Source: Saprospiraceae bacterium (lineage in GTDB: Bacteria > Bacteroidota > Bacteroidia > Chitinophagales > Saprospiraceae). Taken from it: DNA of 21,013 bases. The notes under the pieces were generated by a model. It was not told the origin of the DNA. It did not search any database and was given only the letters and a program-made list of their open reading frames with translations. The stretch covers positions 1 through 21,013 of the forward strand of contig JALOMF010000007.1 of NCBI GenBank assembly GCA_025455635.1, given 5' to 3'. Made by a program: the position numbers and the translations under genes. This document shows, piece after piece, positions 7,748 to 16,214 of the stretch. The stretch's first letter is position 1. The number at the start of each line of letters is the position of its first letter.

Positions 7748-7969
7748 TTAATATTCGTCTTCGTTGAAAAGAAAGTCATCCTTCCGGGGATAGTCCGGCC
7801 AAATATCTTCGATGCTCTCGAAAAGCTCACCTTCTTCTTCCATTTCTTGAAGGTTTTCGATTACTTCAAGCGGAGCGCCAGAGCGAATGGCAAAGTCTAT
7901 CAGCTCATCGCGGGTAGCTGGAAAGGGAGCATCTTCCAAGTGCGAAGCCAAATCAAGGGTCCAGTACAT
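7748..7969 (-). CDS. DUF2795 family protein
   Basis: This acidic 73-residue protein matches the small DUF2795 proteins widespread in Bacteroidota. The characteristic segments are LEDAPFPATRDELIDFAIRS, then GAPLEVIENLQEMEEE, then SIEDIWPDYP and an acidic tail ending NEDEY. The PATRDELIDFA...GAP...ENL pattern is the DUF2795 core. It has no signal peptide or membrane segment, so it is probably cytoplasmic. Its function is unknown. It is monocistronic: a good promoter lies about 100 bases upstream and a strong terminator 38 bases downstream. Such dedicated control of so small a gene suggests substantial expression. Confidence 0.85.
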   Translation of the reverse strand: MYWTLDLASHLEDAPFPATRDELIDFAIRSGAPLEVIENLQEMEEEGELFESIEDIWPDYPRKDDFLFNEDEY

Positions 7970-8070
7970 ATTGTAAGCAAGTTTAGTTTAATGAAACGCT
8001 TTTACGCCTTTTAAAGAAATGAGATTTCAAAAAGTTCGAAACAGCCTGCGATTTTTTTTGAAACCGCGGG

Positions 8071-8101
8071 CAAAAGTAACAAACGCAATCTTTAAACGCA
8101 A
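8071..8101 (-). promoter_or_regulatory. Bacteroidota-type promoter of the DUF2795 gene
   Basis: On the minus strand TTG (8099-8101), a 20-base spacer and TACTTTTG (8071-8078) match the Bacteroidota promoter form TTG-N19/20-TAnnTTTG without a mismatch. Transcription would start near 8065, leaving a leader of roughly 95 bases before the ATG at 7969. Confidence 0.6.
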
Positions 8102-8156
8102 TATCTGATTTGAACAGGTTGACTTTTAACAAAAAAACTTGCTAAACAACTGATAA

Positions 8157-8672
8157 TCAGAAAAATAAAGTTTCACCGTAATTCTCGAACCTGCCTCCTT
8201 CTTGCTGAATCAAGCCTTTTTTCATGGGCTGGTCGAAAGCGATGGAACCTGAATTGTGTATCAAGCCCTTGTTTTTCACGTTCGTGAAATTGGTGCGGTT
8301 GATGGAAAGTTCCCCTTTTACAATCAGTTCCCCGTCATTTAGGATGCCGATTTTTTTCTTCGTCAGGCCGTCAATGGTCAGGCGACCGTACCTTGAAACG
8401 ACCAATTTTGCACCCGGCTCGATGATGAGTTGCGCAATGTCGTTTACAAAAAGGTCAATGATTGGATAGTAGCAAAACCCTAGGGAGTCGGCAGGAATCA
8501 CAACCTCGTCGAACCAGCCCGGAACGTGGCGATTGTACCAGTTCATTGGCTCCATCCAGTCGTGTTCATTTCCAATTGAGCCACCTTTCCAATAATGTGG
8601 AACCGTAATTTTTTTTGTTGTGCAGCCCCCTTCTTGGGGCATGGGCTGAACGAGCCGCATATCCTTTTCCAT
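8157..8672 (-). CDS. Beta-solenoid-like protein without a signal peptide
   Basis: I do not recognise this 171-residue protein as a named family. Residues 27-65 (YWKGGSIGNEHDW ... MNWYNRHVPGWFDEVVIPAD) follow the W-x-G ... NW ... VP ... DEVVIP pattern found in Bacteroidota surface proteins just before a beta-helical domain. From about residue 80 short beta strands alternate with Gly/Asn turns (GAKLVVS, GRLTIDG, GELIVKG, NKGLIHNSGSI, GRFENYGE), as in a small right-handed solenoid. No signal peptide is seen from either the ATG at 8672 or an internal ATG at 8660, which is odd for such a fold. It may use an unrecognised export route, or be a fragment of a once longer secreted protein. It lies 162 bases downstream of the PorP/SprF-family gene on the same strand. 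Confidence 0.65.
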   Translation of the reverse strand: MEKDMRLVQPMPQEGGCTTKKITVPHYWKGGSIGNEHDWMEPMNWYNRHVPGWFDEVVIPADSLGFCYYPIIDLFVNDIAQLIIEPGAKLVVSRYGRLTIDGLTKKKIGILNDGELIVKGELSINRTNFTNVKNKGLIHNSGSIAFDQPMKKGLIQQEGGRFENYGETLFF

Positions 8673-8834
8673 GTGTTAGTTTTTGTAGGGGGCAGTGAGT
8701 GATTTAGTGCTTATGACGAAAGCAAGGGGATGCTTTCTGTGGAAGGGTACAATGAAAAATCAAATACTAAGCCAACACTAAACGATGGCAAGCAGAATGA
8801 TATTTTTAAACGAATGATAAGCTTAACCGTTGGG

Positions 8835-9869
8835 CTAGAAAATGGGGCAGGACTTGAATTCCTTGGGAGGCTTTACTTTTTTTAAAATGTATTGCAGGGT
8901 GAATTCCGGGCCGCCCCGATGGGCTGTTGCTGCCCTGAAAGGAGAATTGTTCAGGTCGTAGCTGAAACCCATCGTCCAGTTCCTGATTTGTAGTTCAGCA
9001 CTGGGCACCCATGCGTCCCCCAAGCGGTGGGCCATGCCGACTTGAGCGCTCAGTTCCTTGCCTTCTACGGCGCTAAGGTGGTAGCGAACCGCAGCGCCAG
9101 CTACCAACTCGGTGTAGGTGAGTTGCTTGGAAAAAATCAGGTTGGCCCTGATGTCGAAATTGGGGTTCAGCGCTAAAACCCCTAGCCAGTAACCTGAAGT
9201 TTTCATTGGCAAAACGATGGCATCGTCATCGTAAAAACTGGTGTTTGGCTGGTTCAGGTGGGCGATTGAAAGTCCCACGTCCATGTTGGTACGGCTGTCT
9301 TCGGCCTGAAAATGAAGGTTGAGGCCAGTGGAGAAGTCAAAAATCCCACGGCTTGTATTTGCGAAAACTTCATTGCTTGGAAGGTCGGGGTCGAAAACAT
9401 CCCCGTTCCACTGTTCGCCGTAGGTGAGCTGCTGTGGGCTGACCGAGCGTTGGCCAAGGCCAATTTGTGTGCCTAGGGAAACCAGCCAGTTGTCGGCAAG
9501 CTTGCGCAGGAATGACAAGTTTAGCCCCGCTTTTGACCAGCCCAAGTCTGCATCGCCAGCCACGTCGTTGTTGAAGAAAAAGCCATAGCCGATTTGGCTG
9601 TTTTCACCCAAAAAAGCATGGGAAAAGCGGGCGTCGAATGCTGCGGAGGCCGTGCGGTAGGCTACTGGCACCGATTGCCACTGGCTGCGGTAGTTGGCTA
9701 CGAAGCGTAGGTCGCCACCAAAAACGCCCGTCAGTGCTGGGTTCAGGTTGGCAGGTGAATTGTTGAACTGCGAAAAATGAATGTCCTGGCCCGAGGCTGC
9801 AAGGGTGCAGGCCAGCAGCAATGAAGCTACACCCAAGCGGATCAATTCCATTTTGAAAACAAATTTCAT
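8835..9869 (-). CDS. PorP/SprF family type IX secretion membrane protein
   Basis: The 344-residue product has a signal peptide (hydrophobic LGVASLLLACTLAASG, then QDIHFSQF). The mature start, Q-D-x-H-F-S-Q-F-x-x-x-P-x-x-x-N-P-A-L-T-G, is the signature of PorP/SprF proteins. The rest alternates beta strands as in an outer-membrane barrel and ends in KSCPIF, the short Cys-Pro tail usual in this family. Family members work with the T9SS; SprF is needed for secretion of the adhesin SprB, and many paralogues pair with particular cargo. No obvious type B CTD partner is adjacent; the SprB-repeat protein on the other strand has a type A tail. The start at 9869 is preferred, with 9851 as an alternative. 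It is divergent from coaE. Confidence 0.9.
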   Translation of the reverse strand: MKFVFKMELIRLGVASLLLACTLAASGQDIHFSQFNNSPANLNPALTGVFGGDLRFVANYRSQWQSVPVAYRTASAAFDARFSHAFLGENSQIGYGFFFNNDVAGDADLGWSKAGLNLSFLRKLADNWLVSLGTQIGLGQRSVSPQQLTYGEQWNGDVFDPDLPSNEVFANTSRGIFDFSTGLNLHFQAEDSRTNMDVGLSIAHLNQPNTSFYDDDAIVLPMKTSGYWLGVLALNPNFDIRANLIFSKQLTYTELVAGAAVRYHLSAVEGKELSAQVGMAHRLGDAWVPSAELQIRNWTMGFSYDLNNSPFRAATAHRGGPEFTLQYILKKVKPPKEFKSCPIF

Positions 9870-9897
9870 GAATTGGGCTTTTACGCAGAAATTGCAC

Positions 9898-9928
9898 CCA
9901 AGTTAAGGCTGCTCTTCGTCAAGCACAA
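9898..9928 (-). promoter_or_regulatory. Promoter candidate of the PorP/SprF gene
   Basis: On the minus strand TTG (9926-9928), a 20-base spacer and TAACTTGG (9898-9905) fit the Bacteroidota promoter with one mismatch in the -7 box. It lies in the 59-base gap divergent from coaE and would leave a leader of about 25 bases. Confidence 0.4.
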
Positions 9929-10570
9929 ATGCCGCCTCGTTTTATGTCAGAAATCAACCAAATATCGTCATCAACCAAAAGCCCACTTAGGGTCGGTATC
10001 ACCGGAGGCATCGGCAGCGGAAAGACGACGGCTTGCCGGGTTTTTGAGCAGTTGGGTATTCCCGTTTATTACTCCGACGAACGGGCCAAACACCTGATGG
10101 TCACTAGCAAGCCACTCGTGCGTAAAATCAAGGCACTTTTCGGGGAGGAGGCTTACCACCCCGATGGCTCGCTCGACCGAAAGCTGATTGCCAGCCTTGT
10201 TTTTCAAAACGGGAGCTTGCTCGAAAAGCTCAATGCGGTTGTGCATCCGGCTGTGCTTACTGATGGCGATAAATGGCATCATCGGCAGACCAAAGCCCCC
10301 TACACGTTGAAGGAATCTGCCATTCTTTTCGAAATTGGCAGCCAAGGCTTTTACGATAAAACCATCGTTGTTTTCGCACCAAAAGCAATCCGAGTGCAGC
10401 GGGTAATGCAGCGTGACGGCTTATCTGCTGCAGCCGTAGAAGCTCGAATGGACAAGCAGATGGCCGATGAGGATAAAATGCAATTGGCTGATTATGTGAT
10501 AGTTAATGATGGTGTTAACTTGATTTTGCCGCAAGTTATCGAAATTCACAGGCAGCTTCTAGCGCTGTGA
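9929..10570 (+). CDS. coaE: Dephospho-CoA kinase
   Basis: CoaE phosphorylates the 3'-hydroxyl of dephospho-CoA in the last step of coenzyme A synthesis. The 213-residue product has the P-loop GGIGSGKTT at about residues 26-34 and the family segments GIPVYYSDERAK and NAVVHPAV. It also has the E-x-x-x-L-F-E-x-G region (KESAILFEIGSQGFYD) and a lid-like RVQRVMQRDGLS. The length is normal. The start could also be the ATG at 9944 (208 residues), since the first 15-20 residues are not conserved in CoaE. The gene is transcribed away from the PorP/SprF gene; no firm promoter is seen in the 59-base gap. Confidence 0.95.
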   Translation: MPPRFMSEINQISSSTKSPLRVGITGGIGSGKTTACRVFEQLGIPVYYSDERAKHLMVTSKPLVRKIKALFGEEAYHPDGSLDRKLIASLVFQNGSLLEKLNAVVHPAVLTDGDKWHHRQTKAPYTLKESAILFEIGSQGFYDKTIVVFAPKAIRVQRVMQRDGLSAAAVEARMDKQMADEDKMQLADYVIVNDGVNLILPQVIEIHRQLLAL

Positions 10571-10960
10571 TGAAGCTATTTTTCAAGGGCTAAAACTTTT
10601 TTTACAAAACAAATATGATTTTTTTCTAAATGGTACAGTTTTTGACCATTGTCTAATCAGCGGCCTAAAAATGTAAGCTGCCAAGACAAATTCGACACAC
10701 CGGCTCTGCCATTTCCTAAATGTTTTCCAGCCGGAAACAACAAGCACTCTGTTTTGATTTGCCCCCTCCTGTTTTCCTATTCGTAACTATTTGTTGATTG
10801 GGTGAAAATGCCTGACGCGTACTGTCGTCTGGTCGATTGTTGTTAATCAATGTAGGTGATATGGGATTTCAGCCTGTTCTCAGGTTTCCTGTTTCTTTGG
10901 ATTGATTGCAATTCCCAAATCGTACCGCAGTTATTTTCATTGATTTATGTATTGAAAAAG
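10571..10960 (+). other. Non-coding gap before the SprB-repeat gene
   Basis: No gene is supported in these 390 bases. A GTG-initiated frame from 10856 is in phase with the downstream gene, but the signal peptide places the true start near 10961. A short hairpin, TTTCC-AGCC-GGAAA (10724-10737), has no T tract. Runs of T at 10598-10605 and 10619-10626 lack a stem. I found no exact TTG/TAnnTTTG promoter. Confidence 0.4.
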
Positions 10961-13900
10961 ATGACTATGAGAGTGCTTAACTTCCATCTATGGTGGGATG
11001 CTTTGACCAGCACCAGTATTTCATTCCTTGCTGCCAAGCGATTGAAATCCCCCACAGCATTTGCAATGTTTTTTGCGCTGCTGCTGCTCCCTTCGGCTAC
11101 TTTATTTGCCAACAACCCAGATACGGCTTGCGACAATGTGACCGCCGGCGGCTCCATCGCAGGTGACGAATTCGGTTGCCCTAGCCCAATTTGGGACCCC
11201 TCCCTCATTACCAGCGTGGCCCTGCCCACTGGTGGCTCTGGAAACTTGGAGTACATCTGGATGTTCACCACAGGCGACCCTTCGATTCCCATTTCGCAGT
11301 GGAGTCCGATTCCGGGTTCCAACGGCCCGACATACGACCCAGGGCCAATCACCGTCACCACTTATTACCGTAGGTGTTCTCGGCGGGCGGGCTGCTCCGA
11401 GTACGTTGGCGAGACAAATATCGTCACCAAAGAGGCGCTTTGCTGCGACAATGTGACTGCTGGCGGTACAATTGCTGCCAGTCAAGTTGCCTGCCAATCG
11501 CCTTACGACCCCGCCATGCTCACCAATGTGACCCTACCATCAGGTGGCTCCGATTTGCTTGAATATCAATGGGTTATGAGCGCTACGGGTACAGCCTACA
11601 CGGCATCCAACCCTGATTGGTTGGTCATTGCTGGCGCAACAGGAGAGTCTTTCGACCCTGTTTCTGTTTCACAAACAACTTATTTCATCCGGCTATCACG
11701 CCGTCGGGGCTGCTCCGATTATGCGGGAGTGTCAAACATGGTCACGGTTGCTGTTTCTGATGATTTAGCAGCCACGGCCACTACTGTTCCCGTGACTTGT
11801 TTTGGCGGAAACAATGGCTCCATTGACCTTACGCCGACTGGCGGCACAGCACCTTACACCTACGCTTGGTCGGGTAGCGCTGGCAACAGCCAAGACCCCG
11901 CCAACCTCACTGCTGGCACCTACACGGTTACGGTCACGGATGTCAACGGTTGTACCACTACCGCCTCGGCCAGCTTGCAAAATGGTGCGCAATTGAGCGT
12001 AAACCTCACTGCTACCAATGAAACTTGCAATGGTGCCGACAACGGCATCGTGGCTGTTCTCGGCGTGAGCGGAGGGACTGGGCCGTTCAATTATGTCTGG
12101 AACACCGTGCCGGTTCATACTTCAGCGTTGTTGACAAACCTTGGTCCAGGCGTTTACACGGTCACCGCCACCGATGTCAATGGCTGCACAGCGTCGGCTT
12201 CGTCCACGGTTGCCGCAGGGCCGGACATTGAAATCACGCTGACCGCCGCCGATGTAACTTGCTTTGGGGACAACGACGGGGCTGCTGGCATATTTAGCGT
12301 AGTGAATGGCTCTGGCGTTTACACTTATTTGTGGAACAATCCCGGTGCGTCCACTTCATCTTCGGTCAGCAATTTGACAGCGGGCACTTACACCGTTACA
12401 GCTTCCGATAACCAAGGTTGCACGGGTACAGCAGCGGCAGTAATCGCCGACGGGCCTCAGATTTTTCCAAATGCGTCAACAGCGGACGCTACCTGCAACT
12501 ACTCAACGGATGGTTCCATCATGTTGAACGTAGCCGGCGGTGTTGCCCCATTTACTTATTCTTGGGACGACCCCAACTCGCAAACTGGCGCTACGGCAAA
12601 CAACTTGGCAGCGGGCACCTATAGCGTCACAATCACGGACGCCAATGGCTGCACGGTGGTTGAAACGGAAACGGTGGAAGCACCCATTCCTGCCACCATC
12701 ACCATTTCGGGCACCAATATCAGCTGTTTCAATGGCAACAACGGCACTGCCACTATCACGGTAACGAATGGCGGCACATCCACTTACAATTACAGTTGGA
12801 ACAACCCTGGAGCCTCCACCACTGCTACGGCCACTGGCCTGACCGCAGGCAATTATACGGTAACCGTCACGGACAACGATGGCTGCTTGGTAACTGAGTC
12901 CATCACCCTGACCCAGCCTACAGCACTCGTCATTTCTGCCACAGCTGACAACGCCACCTGTGGAAACGGCAGTGATGGCTCCATCACCGTAGCGGCTTCT
13001 GGTGGTACGCCCTTCGGAAACGGCAGCTACAACTACCAGTGGAGCGCCTTGAACAGCCCGAACGTGAATGTGCTGGACGATGTTTCGCCCGGAACATATA
13101 CCCTGACTGTGACGGATGCCAACGGCTGCACGGCAGTAACCTCGGCTACCATCTCAGCGCCGCCAGTTGTGACTGCCACCGCTACCACGACGCATGTTAG
13201 CTGCAATGGTTTGGCAAATGGTCAAATATCAGTAACGGCGGGTGGCGGCGTTTCGCCCTTCACCTACGCTTGGAGCACCAGCGGAACTGGCACCTCAATT
13301 TCAAACCTGACTCCCGGAAATTACAGCGTGGTGGTCACCGATGCAGTGGGCTGTTCTGCTTTTGCGTCAGCTACGGTCAATGAACCCGCTGTACTGTCTG
13401 CATCCACGCTCAAGTTTGACGTGATTTGCATTCCTGACACCGATGGTTCGGCCATTGTTTTGCCGACAGGCGGAACAGCACCTTATAATTATGCTTGGTC
13501 AGGTGGCCAAACCACGGCCAATATCTCCAACCTCGGCACGGGCACTTACAACGTGACAGTAACCGATGCAAATGGCTGCTCAGTTTCCAGCCAAGCTCAG
13601 GTTTTTTCCACAACAACGCTTGCAGTAACAACGACGAAACTTGATGCTGACTGTTTTGCCAGCAACGATGGCGCTGCCACAGCAGTAGTCACGGGCGGCA
13701 GTTCGCCTTTCAATTATGTGTGGAGCAATGGCGTTACCGCTCCGCTCAATCAGAATCTAGTCGCTGGCACCTACGGTGTGACAGTGACGGATGCCGACGG
13801 TTGCATAGTCAACGGCTCGGCCACGGTAAATTCACCAGCGCTATTCACCGCACCCACTTCGGTTGCTTCCGCAATATCCAATTATGGAGGAAACAACGGC

Positions 13901-15925
13901 TCGGTGACAGTGGTGCCAGCGGGTGGCGTAGCCCCGTACGAAGTTTTTAGGGCAAATGGAAGCACCGCTACGACACTGACTGGCCTATCGGCTGGCGTTT
14001 ATTCCGTGACTGCTACCGACGCCAACGGTTGTACCGCCGCCAGTGTAATCAATTTGGTTGACCCAGCCAAAATCGGCAACTTCGTTTGGCACGACCTCGA
14101 CCAAGATGGGGTGCAAGACCCCAACGAACCGGGGCTTGACGGCGTGAAAATCCGACTCGTTGGCGCCACTTTCCCCGGTGTTCAGGTCAATTTGACGACC
14201 TTTTCTGACGCAAACGGTTTTTATACTTTCGATGGACTGGGCGGCGGCAATTACCGCATCAAGTGCGAGCCGCCAAGCATTCATGTTTTCTCGCCTGCCA
14301 ACGTCGGCAACGACAACACGGACAGCGACATCAACCCCGCCGACAGCACCTCGGCTGGCTTTACCCTTGCCAACGGCAACTACGAAAGCCGCTGGGACAT
14401 AGGCTTGATTGAGCTGGATGAAAAAGTGAACATCGGCGACTATGTCTGGTTGGACATTGACAAAGATGGGATTCAGGATGTGCAAGAGCAGGGGCTTGCC
14501 AATTACACGGTGAGACTTTACGCCATGCCAGCCAATACGCTGGTAGCCACGAAAGTGACCAATGCCACTGGGAAATACCTTTTCACGGACGTGCTGCCGG
14601 GCTTGTACCAAGTCGAGTTCTTGGTTGGCAACCTGCCGAACGGTCATCTGTATTCTCCGCAAAACCAAGGCACCGACGACAACCTGGACAGTGACGCAAA
14701 TCCAATAACTGGGCGCACGGCGACCTTCCAGGTTTTCCCATTCACCGTTGATAACCTGACGATTGACGCTGGGGTTTTCAAAGAATGTGACAACGTGGTG
14801 GACGGTGGTTTGATTGGGCAAAACGAGCAGCTTTGTGGCATCGGTGTTGACCCTGCCGAAATCGTCAACTTGTCATTGCCCACCGGTGGGTTCGGTACGC
14901 TGGAGTACCTCTGGTTGCAGAGCACTGTGCCCGTTTACAATGGCCCCGGCGACCCCAACTGGTCACCCATCCCGAACTCGAACAGCGCCAACTACAACCC
15001 CGGCCCCATCAATCAGACAACCTACTACATCCGTTGTGCCCGCAGGGCAGGCTGCCCCGATTATCCGGGCGAAACCAATATCGTGACGAAGAGCCTCACA
15101 CCTAACCCGCTTGCGCAAATCATTGACCATCCGCAAAACATCTGCAACAACGTGGGCGACCGTTTTGAGGCAGCCATCGCAGGCGGTGGAGCAGTGTATT
15201 TCTGGGAGTTCGGTGAAGCTGCGGTACCTGCCACTGCCAATTCAAGGGTAGTTGACCCCGTGTTCTGGACGACTAGTGGCCTAAAAACGGTGAAGCTCAC
15301 CGTGACCCGGTTTGGCTGTTCGGTCACTGTCACCACGACCGTTAATGTCAACTTCTGCGGCGACCCGCTCATCGGTATTTTCGATGATGTAATCGCAGTG
15401 CTGGAGGGCGAGGTGGTAAACCTCAAATGGAACATGACCAGCGATGAGACCAACGGCAACCTGTTTTTCGTGCAGCGCTCTGAGAATGGCGTTGACTTCG
15501 AGAACCTTGGCGCTGTGGCAGGGGATGCGCACGACGCCAGCGGCATGTTCCACTTCGTGGATGATGAACTTCGCCTCGGCGATAATATTTACCGGATTCT
15601 TTGCCGACAAACGAACGGCAATGCCCCTGATGGTTTTTCACAGGCAGTTACCGTGTTTTACAAGCCGGAGGGCGTGCTGCCGATTCAGGTTTATCCAAAC
15701 CCTACGGCTGGAAATGCGACCATCGAGTTTGTGAAACGCTCGCCAAAGCCTACCAGCATTGAAGTCTGGAACAGCTACGGTCACTTGCTGACCAGGTTCG
15801 AGGTGCCTGAACTGACCGAAAAAACGGAGCTGGACATGGCCCCATACCCGACAGGGGTGTACTGGGTGCGCATGCAGTCCGAGAACGTTCGGGAGCAAAT
15901 CGTGAAATTGGTGAAGGCGGAGTAA
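10961..15925 (+). CDS. Giant SprB-repeat surface protein with type A T9SS sorting domain
   Basis: From the ATG at 10961 (10967 also possible) this is about 1654 residues. A long basic n-region precedes the hydrophobic signal core FAMFFALLLLPSATLFA. Two modules of about 100 residues starting CDNVTAGG follow (11129-11440 and 11444-11755). Next come ten SprB repeats (11759-14071) and two SdrD-B-like domains with calcium-type loops such as DLDQDGVQDPNE (about 14072-14780). A third CDNV module (14786-15090) and a PKD-like domain come after. A segment typical of T9SS cargo follows (NLFFVQRSENGVDFENLG ... NIYRI). The C-terminus from LPIQVYPNPTAGN to EQIVKLVK is a type A sorting domain (Por secretion tail), cleaved and surface-attached in known cargo. 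It is probably an adhesin or matrix protein. A strong terminator lies 118 bases after the stop. Confidence 0.9.
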   Translation: MTMRVLNFHLWWDALTSTSISFLAAKRLKSPTAFAMFFALLLLPSATLFANNPDTACDNVTAGGSIAGDEFGCPSPIWDPSLITSVALPTGGSGNLEYIWMFTTGDPSIPISQWSPIPGSNGPTYDPGPITVTTYYRRCSRRAGCSEYVGETNIVTKEALCCDNVTAGGTIAASQVACQSPYDPAMLTNVTLPSGGSDLLEYQWVMSATGTAYTASNPDWLVIAGATGESFDPVSVSQTTYFIRLSRRRGCSDYAGVSNMVTVAVSDDLAATATTVPVTCFGGNNGSIDLTPTGGTAPYTYAWSGSAGNSQDPANLTAGTYTVTVTDVNGCTTTASASLQNGAQLSVNLTATNETCNGADNGIVAVLGVSGGTGPFNYVWNTVPVHTSALLTNLGPGVYTVTATDVNGCTASASSTVAAGPDIEITLTAADVTCFGDNDGAAGIFSVVNGSGVYTYLWNNPGASTSSSVSNLTAGTYTVTASDNQGCTGTAAAVIADGPQIFPNASTADATCNYSTDGSIMLNVAGGVAPFTYSWDDPNSQTGATANNLAAGTYSVTITDANGCTVVETETVEAPIPATITISGTNISCFNGNNGTATITVTNGGTSTYNYSWNNPGASTTATATGLTAGNYTVTVTDNDGCLVTESITLTQPTALVISATADNATCGNGSDGSITVAASGGTPFGNGSYNYQWSALNSPNVNVLDDVSPGTYTLTVTDANGCTAVTSATISAPPVVTATATTTHVSCNGLANGQISVTAGGGVSPFTYAWSTSGTGTSISNLTPGNYSVVVTDAVGCSAFASATVNEPAVLSASTLKFDVICIPDTDGSAIVLPTGGTAPYNYAWSGGQTTANISNLGTGTYNVTVTDANGCSVSSQAQVFSTTTLAVTTTKLDADCFASNDGAATAVVTGGSSPFNYVWSNGVTAPLNQNLVAGTYGVTVTDADGCIVNGSATVNSPALFTAPTSVASAISNYGGNNGSVTVVPAGGVAPYEVFRANGSTATTLTGLSAGVYSVTATDANGCTAASVINLVDPAKIGNFVWHDLDQDGVQDPNEPGLDGVKIRLVGATFPGVQVNLTTFSDANGFYTFDGLGGGNYRIKCEPPSIHVFSPANVGNDNTDSDINPADSTSAGFTLANGNYESRWDIGLIELDEKVNIGDYVWLDIDKDGIQDVQEQGLANYTVRLYAMPANTLVATKVTNATGKYLFTDVLPGLYQVEFLVGNLPNGHLYSPQNQGTDDNLDSDANPITGRTATFQVFPFTVDNLTIDAGVFKECDNVVDGGLIGQNEQLCGIGVDPAEIVNLSLPTGGFGTLEYLWLQSTVPVYNGPGDPNWSPIPNSNSANYNPGPINQTTYYIRCARRAGCPDYPGETNIVTKSLTPNPLAQIIDHPQNICNNVGDRFEAAIAGGGAVYFWEFGEAAVPATANSRVVDPVFWTTSGLKTVKLTVTRFGCSVTVTTTVNVNFCGDPLIGIFDDVIAVLEGEVVNLKWNMTSDETNGNLFFVQRSENGVDFENLGAVAGDAHDASGMFHFVDDELRLGDNIYRILCRQTNGNAPDGFSQAVTVFYKPEGVLPIQVYPNPTAGNATIEFVKRSPKPTSIEVWNSYGHLLTRFEVPELTEKTELDMAPYPTGVYWVRMQSENVREQIVKLVKAE
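11759..14071 (+). repeat. Ten tandem SprB repeats (about 231 bp each) in the giant protein
   Basis: Each unit runs about 77 residues: x-C-(F/N)-x-G-x-x-DG-x-(I/A) ... GG-x-x-P-(Y/F)-x-Y-x-W ... NL-x-(A/P)-G-x-Y-x-V-T-x-T-D-x-x-G-C. Units 1-9 contain the two Cys in matching places, consistent with an internal disulfide; unit 10 has Asn for the first Cys (SNYGGNNG). At DNA level the units share near-identical stretches such as acggatgccaacggctgcac, but overall identity is moderate, so the array is old rather than freshly expanded. Confidence 0.85.
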
Positions 15926-16042
15926 TCGCTTGAATTGCTGCACCAAACAGTTGGTCATGCAGAACCAATGAACCAGCGTAATCAAGGATGTTTTTCAAAC
16001 AATCTCCATAGTTTTTTCAATACATAGTTATCAAAAATTGGC

Positions 16043-16070
16043 GGGCCGCCGGAAACGGCGGCCCTCTTTT
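16043..16070 (+). terminator. Intrinsic terminator of the SprB-repeat gene
   Basis: GGGCCGCCG (16043-16051) and CGGCGGCCC (16056-16064) form a perfect 9-bp GC stem closed by a GAAA tetraloop, followed by TCTTTT. It lies 118 bases after the stop codon at 15925 and just ahead of the next promoter. Confidence 0.85.
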
Positions 16071-16080
16071 GATGATTATT

Positions 16081-16110
16081 TTGTTTTCAAAAAAAACGGG
16101 GCTAAATTTG
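16081..16110 (+). promoter_or_regulatory. Bacteroidota-type promoter of the nucleotide-sugar operon
   Basis: TTG (16081-16083), a 19-base spacer and TAAATTTG (16103-16110) match the Bacteroidota consensus with no mismatch. It stands right behind the preceding terminator. Transcription would start near 16116, about 100 bases before the preferred start of the decarboxylase gene. Confidence 0.7.
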
Positions 16111-16214
16111 CATCCATTGATTCTTCCCCTTTGTTGACAAATTAAAAGCCCAAGGTGCGTGGAGCTGCTTCCCTTCCAACTTCCCACCAAAAACATTCAA
16201 CAAAATCTAATATT

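Noticed and set aside
10680..10740. tRNA-like sequence (TTCGACAC ... GGCTCTGCCA)
   Set aside because: No cloverleaf can be drawn; D arm, anticodon arm and a pairing acceptor stem are absent.
10856..10960. GTG-initiated extension of the giant protein
   Set aside because: It adds 35 residues, including a second hydrophobic stretch, ahead of an already complete signal peptide.
11759..14071. CRISPR-like or satellite DNA repeats
   Set aside because: The periodicity follows protein domains of about 77 residues in one open frame, with diverged DNA and no unique spacers.
13985..14821. Minus-strand open frame (278 codons) inside the giant protein gene
   Set aside because: It covers SdrD-like domains with clear calcium-loop motifs on the plus strand.
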